A DNA stretch of 64,000 nt, taken from contig ML976671.1 of assembly GCA_010015655.1 (NCBI GenBank), positions 808,533 to 872,532 of the forward strand. Reading direction: 5' to 3'. The stretch comes from Bimuria novae-zelandiae CBS 107.79. Lineage: Eukaryota > Ascomycota > Dothideomycetes > Pleosporales > Didymosphaeriaceae. A program made the position numbers and the translations under genes. Numbering within the stretch: position 1 is the first letter of the stretch; every line of letters starts with the position of its first letter. This document shows, in pieces, positions 32,256-44,006 of the stretch. The notes under the pieces are model-generated. The model worked only from the letters and a program-made list of their open reading frames with translations. It was not told the origin of the DNA and ran no database searches.

Positions 32256-33235
32256 ATGCCTTCCAAATCCAAAGATGGCAAGTACACGGATCCTGAACTG
32301 AAGAATGAGGTCAAGGAGGAGATCCAAGAAAGTGACAAAGGCGGCGCGCCGGGTCAGTGGTCTGCGCGGAAGGTACTTTCTACTCACTTATCATGAGACA
32401 CGCGCTAACGGACTGTAGGCTCAGATGATGGCCTCGAAATACAAGAAGCGTGGAGGAGGCTACACTACCGATAAGAAGAACGAGAGCGCAAAGCATCTTG
32501 ACAACTGGACCAAAGAGGAGTGGCAGACCAAGGAAGGCAGTGGAAATGCTAAGCAAGAGGATAGAACCGAGAAACGGTATCTGCCGAAGAAGGCTTGGGA
32601 GCAGATGAGTGAACAGGAGAAAGAAGAAACGGATCAGAAAAAGTAAGAAGAGAGCAAGGAGGGCAAGCAATTTGTTGCAAATACTTCGAAATCAAAGATT
32701 GCTAGGAAGAATGCCAGCAGGGGCACTGGGAATGCTGATTCACAAGTGTCAAACGGCACAAAGGACGCGAATGGCTGCGCGGCGCATTGGGAAGATCACC
32801 ACACTAGGCGCGGCTCGAAGGCCTATCAAGATTTCAAGAAGCAGGACCGATATGACGAGGCTGCATCGGAGGAAGCTCAGTCGGAGTCGGGATCTGCCAA
32901 GGATGACGATCCGGAGCAGCGGACACCCAAGAAACGCGGACGAGGGGCGGGCGAACCACCAAGGACCCAATAAGAAGGCCAAGACGGGAAGCAGTTCCAA
33001 GGAACCACAAGGCACAGCTGGCGACAAGACTCGTGTGCCAAAAGTAGGCCAGAGAGTGCAATGGCATGCGCTGCCAGGCTATGTCGACGGAGAGGTCGTC
33101 GAAGTAGTGTGGGAGCAAAAAACAGTAGAGGGAAAGGCGGTCAAGGCGAATCCGGAAGACCCCCGGATTGTGCTCAAGAGCAGCTCCTTGGGCAAGATAG
33201 CAGTGCACAAACCGGAAGCGGTCTATTTCGACTAG
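32256..33235 (+). pseudogene. HVA1-family (hypervirulence-associated TUDOR domain) protein gene, disrupted
   Basis: The start at 32256 gives MPSKSKDGKYTDPELKNEVK. A 46-bp intron (32373-32418, GTACTT...CTGTAG, branch CTAAC) leads to AQMMASKYKKRGGGYTTDKK and KHLDNWTKEEWQTKEGSG. This is a conserved fungal N-terminus found with the HVA1 TUDOR domain. A TAA at 32644-32646 then stops the frame, which otherwise continues (EESKEGKQFVANTSKSK) to 32973. The TUDOR domain (VPKVGQRVQWHALPGYVDGE ... AVHKPEAVYFD) lies in another frame, ending at TAG 33233-33235. The gene therefore needs both a Gln-to-stop reversal (CAA to TAA) and a one-base frame correction between about 32930 and 32975. Either the N-terminal 114 residues are made alone or the gene is dead. 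The family's function is poorly known. Confidence 0.75.
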
Positions 33236-34878
33236 CCGTGGCTGACGGCGGCGCTATCATGGAATCGCCCGAATGTGGCTGCACATTTTTTGGTCAGCTC
33301 GATTAGAGGACACGGGAGCCGGTAACGTACGCCCGCTGTTTGCTAACGTGCGTTGGCGAGCAGCAGCGTCCTGTTGTGGCGTCTGGATGCAAGTACGATA
33401 GGACGATTGCTTCCATAGAGCTTACCAAGACATTACATGTAGTGTGCCTTCCCTCATGCAGCGTGGCGAATATCACAGGCACAAGCCTGTCGTCGGACGG
33501 GTGTTGAGAGTGTCTTGGGAATGAGATGGCCGCTGAAGAGCCGAGGGCGCGAAGAATCTCTCAGGGAGGGAGCCCAGAAGCGTCGAGTGGTCATTCGTTA
33601 GCTGCCCACCCGCCAGTTCCCCAGGTCTTGGAAGCCGAATGGGAATGGGCCGGCGCGAGAACAGCTGTACAGCCCCACCGCAGCATGGCAGGATGATCGC
33701 AGGGTGAGTCGGCTTGGTGCATTAGCGGGGCATCTGGATTGCTACGACAGCCAAGTTAGACATCAAGAGCTGCATGCATTGCTGCAGCCAGCGTCGAGGA
33801 GACGGTCGCACAGGGTAACTGTATATTTCGTCTAGAGAGGGGTAAGTATGCCGTGGCACGTGGGACAGGCGTCGGTCCATGTTCGCGGCGGCGTTGCGCA
33901 TTTGCATGTTAGAACGGGCCAGGGTGGAGATACATATCAAACAAACTGTGAATCGCAAGGTCACCCAAAGCGAAAGGGACGGTAATTAGATGGGAGTGAC
34001 TGGGAGTAGGGGCTCCGAGGAAGGAGCGACTGGAGTGAGCAAGTGTAGGGAGCTCTGGGGAAAGGAAGGAGCGACGGGACCGAGGGATGGCAGCAGCCGT
34101 GACGCTGTGCGATGAAGCCCCGAGCTGGTCCCATGGCGGCGGATCGTCTTGCAATCATTACTCCAATGTTGACTCGTCCTGCAGGCTGAGTTCGAGGTCA
34201 TGTGTGCCCCGCGGGGGTCGGAAGGATGCTGCTGATGCAGAGCTGAGGGGTGGTACGACGTCAACGTCGAACGCGACGAGGCATTCCCCCCACTGCAGTT
34301 TTCGCCTCTGGAAAAGCAGCAGCGTATAGATTTGGTGCGTAGCAGCGGAGTGAAACGTGCAGGAATGCGGTCTCGAGGAAGCCCAGAAGAGTAGGCGAGC
34401 ACTGGGCAGCATGCAGGCTGAGCGGCGGCCAGCGAGTGTTTTCCGTGTGTGTGACGCGTGCCTGGGTGTGCCTGTCGCAGGCCAATAATGGGTCCACTCG
34501 CCTTTGTCACCCCTCTTCCGTTCGTCTCGTCTGTCTGCCGGCTGCTTCTGACCACGCCCAAAATTTCTACGCGGTACGACCGCCCCCAGCGCTCACTACA
34601 CCACGCCTCAATCGCTGTCCGCCGAGCAATGCGGTTCCTGTAGGCTGCTGTTCTGCGGTGGCCACGCCGTGTGCTCGTCGAGGGCCCAAGCTCGTCAGCG
34701 ACCCAGCGTGCCTACATTAGCTAGCTAGCACTGCAGCGAGAGAACACACGCACGCCTCGCCCGTCTCAACACCATGGTTTTGGCCCGATTGCACGCATAG
34801 CCCTAAAATCACGAGCCCGCGGGCAGACATCACATCACGCTACGCCAGCCCAGCCCGCACCGACGCTAACCAGCTGCA
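33236..34878. promoter_or_regulatory. intergenic region and likely promoter/5' leader of RIM15
   Basis: 1.64 kb of normal GC content without a convincing gene; the small open frames on both strands lack coding character. Pyrimidine-rich stretches (CACCCCTCTTCCGTTCG near 34509; CCCGTCTCAACACCATGG near 34760) are typical of fungal promoters and leaders. An upstream ATG at 34772 opens a short frame of only about nine codons before the RIM15 start. Confidence 0.45.
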
Positions 34879-37800
34879 ATGGCCGACGAAGCAAAGCCCG
34901 TGCCGCCCGCGGTGACGGCGCTGAAGAAGGAAGCCGCGGCCAACCTCATGCAGCGCGTACAAATGGAAAGAACCGTCAGCGAGGACATGCGGAACGAGCG
35001 CGAGGACCTCAAGGAGGCGGCCGAGCACAGCATGAACGTCATCATGGATCTGGGCCTCGACGGCAAGATACGCTACGTCAGCGCCTCGTGGAAGGACGTG
35101 GTCGGCACGGCACCGGAGGAGGTTGTGGGAAAGCCCGTGTCCGAACTGCTGCTCGAAAACCCCAACCAGTTCGCCGAGACGGTCGAGTCGATCAAGCAGG
35201 ACGACTCGCGCAGCCACATCACTCGCTTCTCCATGCGCCTAGGGCCGCTCTCGCTCTTGAGACGGAAGCGGTCGAAGCACTCGGAGCCGGACCAGCAGCA
35301 GGAGTGTGCCCTGGAAACCCCGCCGAGCGAGGAGGAGGACGAGCAGATTATCAATCTCGAGGCCCAGGGCATCATGGTCTACGATCGCACCACGGGCGAA
35401 GAGAGTCACGTAGGTCGCATTGGCCTTCTCCCCAATTCCATGGCTAACCTGTGCAGACCATGTGGATGATTCGTCCTGCCGTCATCCGAGAAGTCACCAT
35501 CGACCTGCCCGAGGTGCTTGTGGAATCGCTCGGTGTCGGCGCAGAGATGCTCGCACACTATCTGACCGGCTTAGCTGAAACGGCTGCTCAAGACCCCGGC
35601 AACCACCCTCCACCTCTACCTGTGCTCTGTCGCATCTGCGAGCGCCAGATCACACCATGGTGGTTCGAGAAGCACACCGAGTTGTGCCTGCAGGAGCACC
35701 GTGCCGAGATGGACGTGCAGATCGCGCAGGAGGCTCTTGCCGAACACCGGAACGCCATTGTCAAGGTACTCGATGCACTGGAGGCACAATCGCGGCCGAC
35801 GCGGGCGACCTCCACCGAACTAGTCCAGCCGCCGCAGCCCCCGGAGTACAAGGGCGCCATCATTCAGCCCACTTCGGCACCTTCTTCGGGAACAGGGACA
35901 CCGTCAGGACGCAACTCTCCGGTTTCTCCTCCCTCTAGGTCACGCGATCGATCGACAGGTTTCGGTCATCATCGCGCGCGGTCTTTCGCTGTACGCCGAC
36001 CCTTGGCCCGCATCGTGGAGCTTGTGCTTGATCTTTGCGACACTGCCCTTGAGATCAATACCCCTGCAATCAAAGATAGCACCCGTACACAGTCTGTTGC
36101 TGAAATACGGACCCAGTCGCCCCAATCTGAGAACCGCATCTCGCAAGTCCTTCAATGGCAATCACCCACGGCGGGGTCGGCAGACCATTGCGATGGATTG
36201 AAGATGCTCTGCGAGGATACTAACAGGGTCGCACGCGCCAAAATCGATGCCATCTTCCGGCATAGACGAATTCTGGAGTACTCCGAGCGCATCCGAGTTG
36301 AATTCGATTTGCTCGTCCAAGAGTGCATAGAAGCTGCCATGGAGAAGGCTGCTCGTATAGCAGCCGGCGAGGACAGCTCATCCGAAGACGAACAGCGGCA
36401 GGATGATGAAAATCCTCTCCGAACACCCGACATCCCTACCGGTGAAGAAGGGATTTTCTCAGGCTCGTTCGATGCACCCTCGGCCATGGCCCAGACACTC
36501 CGCAATGCCTCTGATCCATCTTTGCCTGCTCGGGTCAGTAGGCGCGAGTCATCGGTGGCGGCCTCGACCAGATCAAACAGTCCTCACGCGTCAGGTGCCC
36601 AAACTCCACGCTCGCACGCTGGAGCTATCAGCATCCCAACTCAGACCAAAAGGCACTCCATGCATTTCGAAAGTGACGCTGGCGGCGACAGTGACAGCAG
36701 TATGAGATCATCTGTCCTATCGGGGCCTAGACGCGCCGAGTCACCTGCATCTGAGGTCGGCCTCGGTAGGATGGCAAGCTCAAGAGAGCGCAAGCGCAAG
36801 AGTCTGATTTTGCCCTCTGTTATGTCAACCAGTCGGCAGCATTCTCCGGCACGGCCGATGATTGCTCCTTCATCACCGTTACGAATGAACAAGCCCCGGC
36901 TACTGAGTGGAGTTGAAGCCCTTCAATCCCCGATCACGTCGCCTACGTTGCCGACGACCGAATTTTCTTCGCCTGTTATAGCACCAATCCATCACCATCG
37001 TCGGCAATCGTCCACCGCAGGTTCCGACGGCCCCAGACCCATCTCGCCGCGGCTAGCGCCTGTTAGCCAGCCTCAGCCACGCGCAGTGCCCCCTTCGATC
37101 AAAGATTTCGAGATTATCAAGCCCATCAGTAAAGGGGCCTTTGGTAGCGTGTACCTGGCTAAGAAGAAGTCGACTGGAGAATACTATGCAATCAAGGTAT
37201 TGAAAAAGGCAGACATGGTCGCCAAGAATCAGGTCACCAACGTCAAGGCAGAAAGGGCTATCATGATGTGGCAAGGGGAGAGCGACTTTGTTGCTAAGCT
37301 TTACTGGACATTTTCAAGCAAGGACTATTTGTACCTTGTCATGGAATATCTCAATGGCGGTGATTGTGCTTCTTTGATCAAGGTACTTGGATGCCTTCCT
37401 GAGGATTGGGCAAAGAAGTACTTGGCCGAAGTCGTGCTTGGCGTTGAGCATCTGCATAGTCGTAGCATTGTTCACCGCGACTTGAAGCCAGACAATCTCC
37501 TCATCGACCAGAAGGGTCATTTGAAGTTGACTGATTTCGGTCTCTCTCGCATGGGTCTCATCGGTCGTCAGAAGAGAGCTCTCAACAACAAGTCTTCCGA
37601 GCCAGCTCCGGATCTTCTCAAGTCGGGACCTTTTCATCGCGCTACCTCTATCGGTTCATCGCGCTCTGCGTCATTTGACTTGAATCCCTCTCCATCTCAG
37701 ACTCCGAGTATGACACCCGCTCTGGCAGGTGAGATTGGTCAACCGTCTTATTTCAGCTTGAACCGCGAGAATACACATCGAGAACCATCCAGGAGAACGT

Positions 37801-40736
37801 CGGGAACCCGTAGTGACAGTGGAGATAGCGATGCTTTGCAAACCATGTTCCGCCGTTTCTCAATCATGGACGATCAAATTACTAGCCAGGCGCGGCCTCG
37901 ATCGCCCATCGAAGAAGAGATTTACATTGACGAAGGCTCTCCAGACCTGTTTCCTTTGGCGCATACGATCAGTCAGTCAGCCCTAGCTCAGAACAGCACG
38001 CCGCCGCTTCCTTCCGCTATGCCACCTCCACCCATGGCTCTGTTTGACCCACAAGACAACAATCGCAGATTTGTGGGTACTCCCGACTACTTGGCACCCG
38101 AAACAATTGCTGGCAGTGGTCAGGACGAGGTCAGCGATTGGTGGTCCTTGGGTTGTATACTTTTCGAGTGTCTCTATGGTTACCCTCCGTTCCACGCGGA
38201 GACACCTGATGAGGTTTTCCAAAACATCCTCGCGCGCAAGATTGACTGGCCGGAGAATGAGGAAGATTACGGTGTGTCCGACGAAGCCAAGGACCTCATC
38301 AACCGGCTTCTGGCTATTGACCCAGCCCAGCGTCTTGGCGCCAACATAGAAGACAAGTTCGCCAGCGGTGGCGAAGAGATTCGCAGCCATCCTTGGTTTG
38401 CAGACGTGAACTGGGAACGCCTCCGGGATGATGAAGCATCATTCATCCCTGCACCCGAGAACCCAGAAGACACAGAATACTTCGACACCAGAGGAGCTGC
38501 TATGGCCAACTTTGCACCAGAATTCGAAGATCAGACCACTTCTTCAGCTGGTACACCTAGCCAAGATTATCCAGAACGACCTCACGACGCTTTGTCTCGT
38601 GTTCGCTCGCAGATCAGTGTCACCACTATGAAACGCGGCCTCATCCCCCTCCATATTCCTGCCCACGTCCGCGAAGGAAGGACAAGAAGACTTAGTGAGC
38701 CAATGGCCACTGATGATTTTGGAAACTTTAGTTACAAGAACCTACCTGTGTTGGAAAAAGCGAACAAAGATGTCATTCAGAAACTACGAGCCGAAGCAAT
38801 GCAGTCACAGAACAAGTCATCATCTGCTTTGCAATCTCCGGGGGTGACCTCGCCGTCACCGTCTCTAGAGTCAAGTCCAATGATTCCTGGGGCACTCAAA
38901 CGCACCCATTCGACGAACAAGCCCACAGGCCGACCTTCGTCGCCCTCTGTTAGCGGACCCGCCTCTTCTCCTAGCCGTGCGTCCCAACCTTCTTCCCCTC
39001 TTCTGGTTCAGTTCAGCACCGGTCAACACCACGAGAGGCGAAAAACTTCAGCCAGCAATTCGTCAACCTTGTCGCATACCACCAGCAATACGGCCTCTCT
39101 TCAACCCGGCAACTTTTTCGAGGCGCCGCGTTCATCGGGTTTGCGCCCTTCTCCGGACGCCATATCACCTATCAAACTGGTCAAAACACCTTCTGGGATG
39201 TCCGCCTCCTTCACCGAGAAGGGTGTCCCTGAGTACCGCCAGAGCTCATTTGGACAGGCGGGTGTTTCATCTCCCCGTACAAGATCACAGACCATCGGCT
39301 CCCAAGAAGATGATGTTGTGCGAGACCTCCTTCCCGGTCACCACAAACGTCGGAGTCAAGTGCTGGATATTTCTCCTTCTTCATCTGATACAGAAGACCC
39401 TCGTGCCAAAGCGCTGCTCCGCGTGCAGCGACGACGACAGAGCTCTCGTCGGTTGTCTCAAATTTCTCTTGCCGATGGGCCAATGTTTCGACCCTTGGAC
39501 GTTTTGGTATGTGAAGACCACCCAGTTTCCCGACTAGTCATGGAGAAGCTTCTTGAAAAACTGCGCTGCCGCACACTCACTGTCACGAATGGGTCGGAAG
39601 CTGTCCGCTATGCTATGGGCGAGGTTAAATTCGACATTATCATGATGGAGTTCAAGTTGCCTCAGGTCAATGGGGCGGACGTTGCACGCATGATTCGGGA
39701 TACGAAAAACGCAAATTCGAACACGCCCATCGTGGCAGTCACCGGCTATCTCAAAGAACTGCAAGCTCCACATCATTTCGATGCACTGATCCAGAAACCT
39801 CCTACCATTGCAAAACTGTCAGACACGCTGGGTAAGCTGTGCCAATGGAAGCCTCCGCCACCAAACTGGACTCCATCTTCCAGCATGTATCCGTCAATGA
39901 TGCCGTCCAACCTTCGTCAAGAATCGTCCCGAAACGACGGTAGCCCTACGTCCAATACCTCGAGCATTCCACCCGTACCCTCAGGCAGCTACCGAGGGTC
40001 CAGTCGTCAGGACTCCATCAGCTCAAGCTTTTTCGGCGACAGTGACAGTCGCGCTGGGGACGACGTGCCGGTCATAATCGCACGTCATAATAACGACGAT
40101 TGGCGCGAACGCGAACTGGCGCGGGAGATGAGTGGCTTGGGAATCGCTGAAGACACACCTAGCGTCGATCACACAGCGGGGCAAAAATTAGCAGTCCCGC
40201 ATGACCTCCAAGCCCACGTCGGGGACCACGTATCTGCCCCCACGACCATGGAAGACCTGACGATCAGACGCCAACCTTCTGCCGAGTTGGTCGGAGCTAA
40301 ACGTCGCGTCATAGGCACACGGAAGCACGAGTCTGCTGAGTCGGGCGACGACGAAGACGACGAGCTCGGCAACGCCAACGTTCGCGCAAAGAGCCCTAAG
40401 ACGCGACCAAAGTCGTCTTCGAAGCTGGGTATCGAAATGATGCGCACGAACAGTCGGGGTAGCGTCATCTCCGTGGAAGACTTCGCTGCAAACGAGTCGA
40501 CGCTCCCCTCTTCCCCGCCTCCAGCAATCTCAGAAGACCGGACTGCCGAAGAGCGCGAAGACGGGTCGCACATTCCTACAGCTACGCTTACACCGCCTGA
40601 GATCTTTCCGCGCGTGCTAGGCAAAGAGGTCGCACATGTGGAGATCAACATGGATACGCCTAAGGCGAACCAGAACCTGGCGGATGAGTCGGACCCTGAT
40701 CCTACCCCGCGAGCCAACACGTCACCTAACGCATAG
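34879..40736 (+). CDS. RIM15: Rim15-type serine/threonine protein kinase with PAS, zinc finger and receiver domain
   Basis: Two exons, 34879-35409 and 35457-40736, with a 47-bp intron (GTAGGT...GCTAAC...GCAG), give 1,936 residues, the usual size in filamentous fungi. Domains in order: a PAS-like region (about 48-115), a zinc finger C235-x2-C238-x11-H250-x3-C254, and an AGC-type kinase from about 728 to 1160. Kinase landmarks are K757 (AIKVLKK), H850-R851-D852, D870 (TDFG) and TPDYLAPE after T1052. A roughly 178-residue Ser/Pro-rich insert between DFG and the activation segment is typical of Rim15 and Greatwall kinases. A receiver domain follows at about 1522-1640, with E1530/D1531, T1606 and K1624. 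The phosphate-accepting Asp is replaced by E1575 (IIMMEFKLP). In yeast, Rim15 acts below TORC1, PKA and Sch9 to promote quiescence and stress resistance. The flanks and neighbours show no operon-like link. Confidence 0.95.
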
Positions 40737-41409
40737 GATGCGTTTCCGTTTCCGCCCGCCAATCCTAGCCTCCGATAGCCCGTCATGGTCGTCTGCAGAC
40801 TTCCGATACTGCCCTCCGATCAAACCAATTTGTCTCATTTATCTACTACACTTTTCTTACCGAGTGAGCGCGGTGTTTGGGGGTGTTCCTAAAGGTAGTG
40901 CACCTAGGATACATATCTTGACTTTTTTGTTGCCGGGCGGTCTGGGAGATTGGGCGTTTTTCTTTCTGTCGCTTCTTGCATTTACATTGAAAGCGATTAG
41001 AGCTAGTTTGTTCAAAGGACAATATGTGCATAGTCGGCCTGCTGCGCGCGAGAGAGGGGAGATGACTTTTCTCCATGGCGTGACTGATATAGGCGCGCAC
41101 GAGTAGGTTGTAAGGTATTACTTCGACTAACTATCGCTTTTCATATTTCCTATGTCTGGTTGGGTGGATTACTTTGTCATTCGCTAGGCTTGGATTGGAA
41201 TGTCTTTTTCGCGCTCTATACCCGGGCGGTGTGGCTTCGTTGGGTTATAGCTATCACTCGCTATTCTTCTATTTTTAGCCAAGGCGCTCCTCGGTTTGGT
41301 GAATAAACTTGTACGGAAAGTGGAGAGAGGTGAGGAAAGTAAAAGTTTAGTCTAAGCTAAGGATAACGTAGAGGGAATAAAGAAAAAAACGTTTAATAGA
41401 ATTGTTTTA
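40737..41409. other. 3' flank of RIM15 and boundary of the gene island
   Basis: GC-normal until about 41330, then abruptly AT-rich. An AATAAA at 41302-41307 could serve polyadenylation but is far from the stop codon. No gene is seen; an open frame overlapping the RIM15 end (40636-41106) has no recognisable product. Confidence 0.5.
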
Positions 41410-41762
41410 ACGTACTCCACAAGCGAGTGACTAGAATTGCTAAAACTCTATTAAAACGTACTTTTACCTATAGTACAACGCGATATCTTAACTACCTAAC
41501 TAGCTACTAGAAAAAAAAGTCTAATTATAGCTTATACTTTAAGCTATGAAAGGAGACGCGCTACTTTTAATTCTACACGCTATAGTAGTTTATAGCGTTA
41601 TTAAAAGTATACTAAAATAAAAACGCGCTAAAGTAACCTTTTAACTTAATTATACTCCTAACTTTATAAATCTCTTAAAGATAAAGGAGTAGATAATTAT
41701 TTAGTATATACTTAACTTAAATATATAAGAATTTCTGTCCTAGCTTACCACTATTAAAGATA

Positions 41763-41826
41763 ACGTACCTCACGGGCGAGTCGGATACACGGGCGAGTCG
41801 GACACTCTGCCAAGACCCCACCAAAA
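41763..41826 (+). repeat. left TIR of the pogo-like element
   Basis: Starts ACGTACCTCACGGGCGAGTC. The direct repeat period is 17 bp. Confidence 0.9.
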
Positions 41827-42079
41827 CGTACTATCAATAATACTACAACGCGATATATCAACCACCTTATTAGCTACTATAATTAAAAGAGGCTTGTATA
41901 TAGCTTGCGCTTTAGGCTATTAAATAAAATATAACTTTAAGTTAGCGACGCGCTATAGCTATCTATAATATCTTTTAAACTATACTAAGTAACTATGTCC
42001 GATTACATGGCACTTTGCACTAAACTCAAAGTGTAAAGGTGGCTGGGCAATCCTACGCCAAGAAAAGAAGACTTCGGTA

Positions 42080-42141
42080 AGCTAGCGCATATAGTTCCTG
42101 CGCATATAGGGTTCCTGCGCACCGCGCCAGAACCCCCCACC
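42080..42141 (+). repeat. left TIR of the young pogo-like element
   Basis: Begins AGCTAGCGCATATAGTTCC. Confidence 0.9.
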
Positions 42142-42181
42142 TATAGAAAACACGCGATTTCTCTCTACAACGCTTATTAAC

Positions 42182-43681
42182 ATGGACGCCCGTAAAGCAG
42201 CTATATAATTAGCTATTAGTAATCTTAATATAGGCGTTTATTCTAGTTAGCGCGCTACTACAAAGGCCTATAAGTTACCTAAATTAACGCTACGTAATTA
42301 TCTTAACAGTGTAACTAGCAGCGCGCTTAGCTATTAGCATTAATAGTAGCTAACTCCTCTATAAGAGGATTTTCTAGTAAAATAGATCCTTAAAGAAGAC
42401 GCACGCGCCTGCCCTCCCTCGCACGCTTGCGCTTAAGAAATAGCAAATTAAATTCTGCGTATAAACGGCGATAACTAGCCTATTAGTAAGCTTTAGCTCT
42501 CACACTTCCTCCGGCGCCAGCCACGCGTTGCCTCTATAGTCGGCAGAAAGCTAGAGGCTCAGAGAGCTAATGCAGCGACACTAGAGCAGATACGTGCGTT
42601 CCTAGAGCTCTATGAGTAGACTCGACGGCGGCTTAACATACAGGCGGAGAATACATACAATATAGATGAGACTGGCGTTGCTCTAGGGGTATGTACCAAC
42701 ACTAGAGTACTCTCTAGCAGTTATAAAAAGAAGGCTTATATTTGGTCCCTAGAGAATCGCGAGTGGGTCTCTATAATTAAGTGTGTGTTAGCGATAGGGC
42801 GGAAACTACGCTGCGCAGTCATCTTCAAGGGCTAGAGCCTATAGATAACATGGTTCTCCTCGTCTTACGTACCTGACTGGATCTATACAACCTCAGAGAA
42901 CGGATGGACGTTAAAAGCGATAGGTGTTGAGTGGCTACAGCGTATATTTATACCTGAGACGGCTGTATCTAATGGCCAGCACAGGCTCCTAATACTCAAC
43001 GGTCACGGCAGCCATATTAATATAGACTTCCTATAGCTCTGCAAGCTACATCATATACAGCTCCTCTATCTACCTGCGCACACCTCACACGTCCTACAGC
43101 CTCTTAATCTCGCTCCTTTCTCTGTGATTAAGTCTAGCTACAGACGTCAGATCTAGGAGCTCGCATCACTTGACGACGCTACACCTATTAAGAAGGAGTA
43201 CTTTATTACCTGCTATTATTAAGCTAGAGAGGAAGACTTCACAGAGCGTGTAATTTAAGCTAGCTAGCAGGCATCTAGTATCTGCCTATTTAACATTAAT
43301 CACGTGCTTAGCTCGTCGCAGGTCTCTCAGAGGCCTACTACGCCTACACGTGAGCAGCAGCCTCAGCAGCAGATCTAGAGCTTCCTCTCTACTCCCCAGG
43401 GCCCTCACGATCTCTATATAGCGCAGCGCAGCGTCCAGAGCGTCGAGAATCTAGGTCGTACCACCCGGCTACTCCTACAGAAAGCAGGTAAGGCTCTAGC
43501 AGCTGCAAATGCTAGAGCTACAGGCCTAGAAGCAGAGAAAAGACGACTTGAGCAGCAGCTAGAGATATCTACCTCTTAGCGTCAGCGTAAGCGCGTTCGA
43601 GTAGACCTAAATTAACATTTTATAGAGGTAGAGAGTATTAGGGAGGCTATACGCGCAGCTAAAGCTTCGGTAGCTAAGTAA
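42182..43681 (+). pseudogene. pogo-like transposase (499 codons) with nonsense changes but no frameshift
   Basis: ATG 42182 (MDARKAAI) to TAA 43679-43681 stays in one frame. It reads a helix-turn-helix region (NIGVYSS, KAYKLPKLTLRNYL), then the DDE_1 core. The core has NTYNIDETGVALGV near 42660, AVIFKG, RLLILNGHGSHI near 42990 and LLYLPAHTSHVLQPLNLAPF near 43070. A Gln/Arg/Glu-rich tail (EAEKRRLEQQLEIS) ends it. About fifteen in-frame stops, nearly all TAG, sit where Gln or Trp would fit. Asn stands for the expected Asp in LILNGHGSH. It is the best-preserved transposase in the window. Confidence 0.88.
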
Positions 43682-43807
43682 TAAAGATCTACTATACTAA
43701 GCACCTTAAAAATAGCTACTATAGCTATAGCAGCTATAGCGCTTGAATCTATATGTAGTTAATAGCAATTGTAAGCAGCGTTACTAAGAAATTGCGTGTT
43801 TTATGTA

Positions 43808-43869
43808 GGTGGGGTGTTCTAGCGCGGTGCGCAGGAACCCTATGTGCGCAGGAACTATATGCGCTAGCT
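43808..43869 (-). repeat. right TIR of the young pogo-like element
   Basis: Complement of the left TIR, ending at the TA of 43870-43871. Confidence 0.9.
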
Positions 43870-44006
43870 TAGCAGTCTAACAGAACACGAACATTATTAA
43901 TTAATTATTATAACTATTAATTCTTATTATTGCATTAGCTTAAAGTGACAGAACACTATTAAATCTAATAATTAAGAGTCTTACTACCTTAATACGACCA
44001 GTTGCA

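Larger units (their letters stand above)
42080..43869 (+). mobile_element. young pogo/Fot1-like DNA transposon (1,790 bp)
   Basis: 62-bp TIRs (42080-42141 and 43808-43869) differ at few bases and are flanked by TA. GTTCCTGCGCA occurs twice per TIR, at offsets 15 and 32, a 17-bp period. It carries one transposase on the plus strand. It lies within the left LTR of the Copia and is the last insertion of this nest. Confidence 0.93.
41996..43970 (+). repeat. 5' LTR of the Copia, split
   Basis: 84 bp (41996-42079, TGTCCGATTACATGG...) plus 99 bp (43872-43970, ending AAATCTAATA where the other LTR has AAATCTGACA). The TA at 42078-42079 is duplicated at 43870-43871. Confidence 0.9.

Noticed and set aside
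31925..32338. 137-codon minus-strand open frame upstream of the HVA1-like gene
   Set aside because: Overlaps the first exon antisense; the product shows no domain and the sense strand has conserved text.
34436..34720. Small protein gene upstream of RIM15
   Set aside because: Several short overlapping frames on both strands without conserved features; more likely leader and promoter sequence.
33236..34878. Stress-response elements (AGGGG/CCCCT) as a RIM15 control signal
   Set aside because: Only a few cores occur in 1.6 kb on both strands, about what chance predicts.
40636..41106. 156-codon plus-strand open frame over the RIM15 end
   Set aside because: Out of frame with RIM15, continues into the 3' flank and has no recognisable product.
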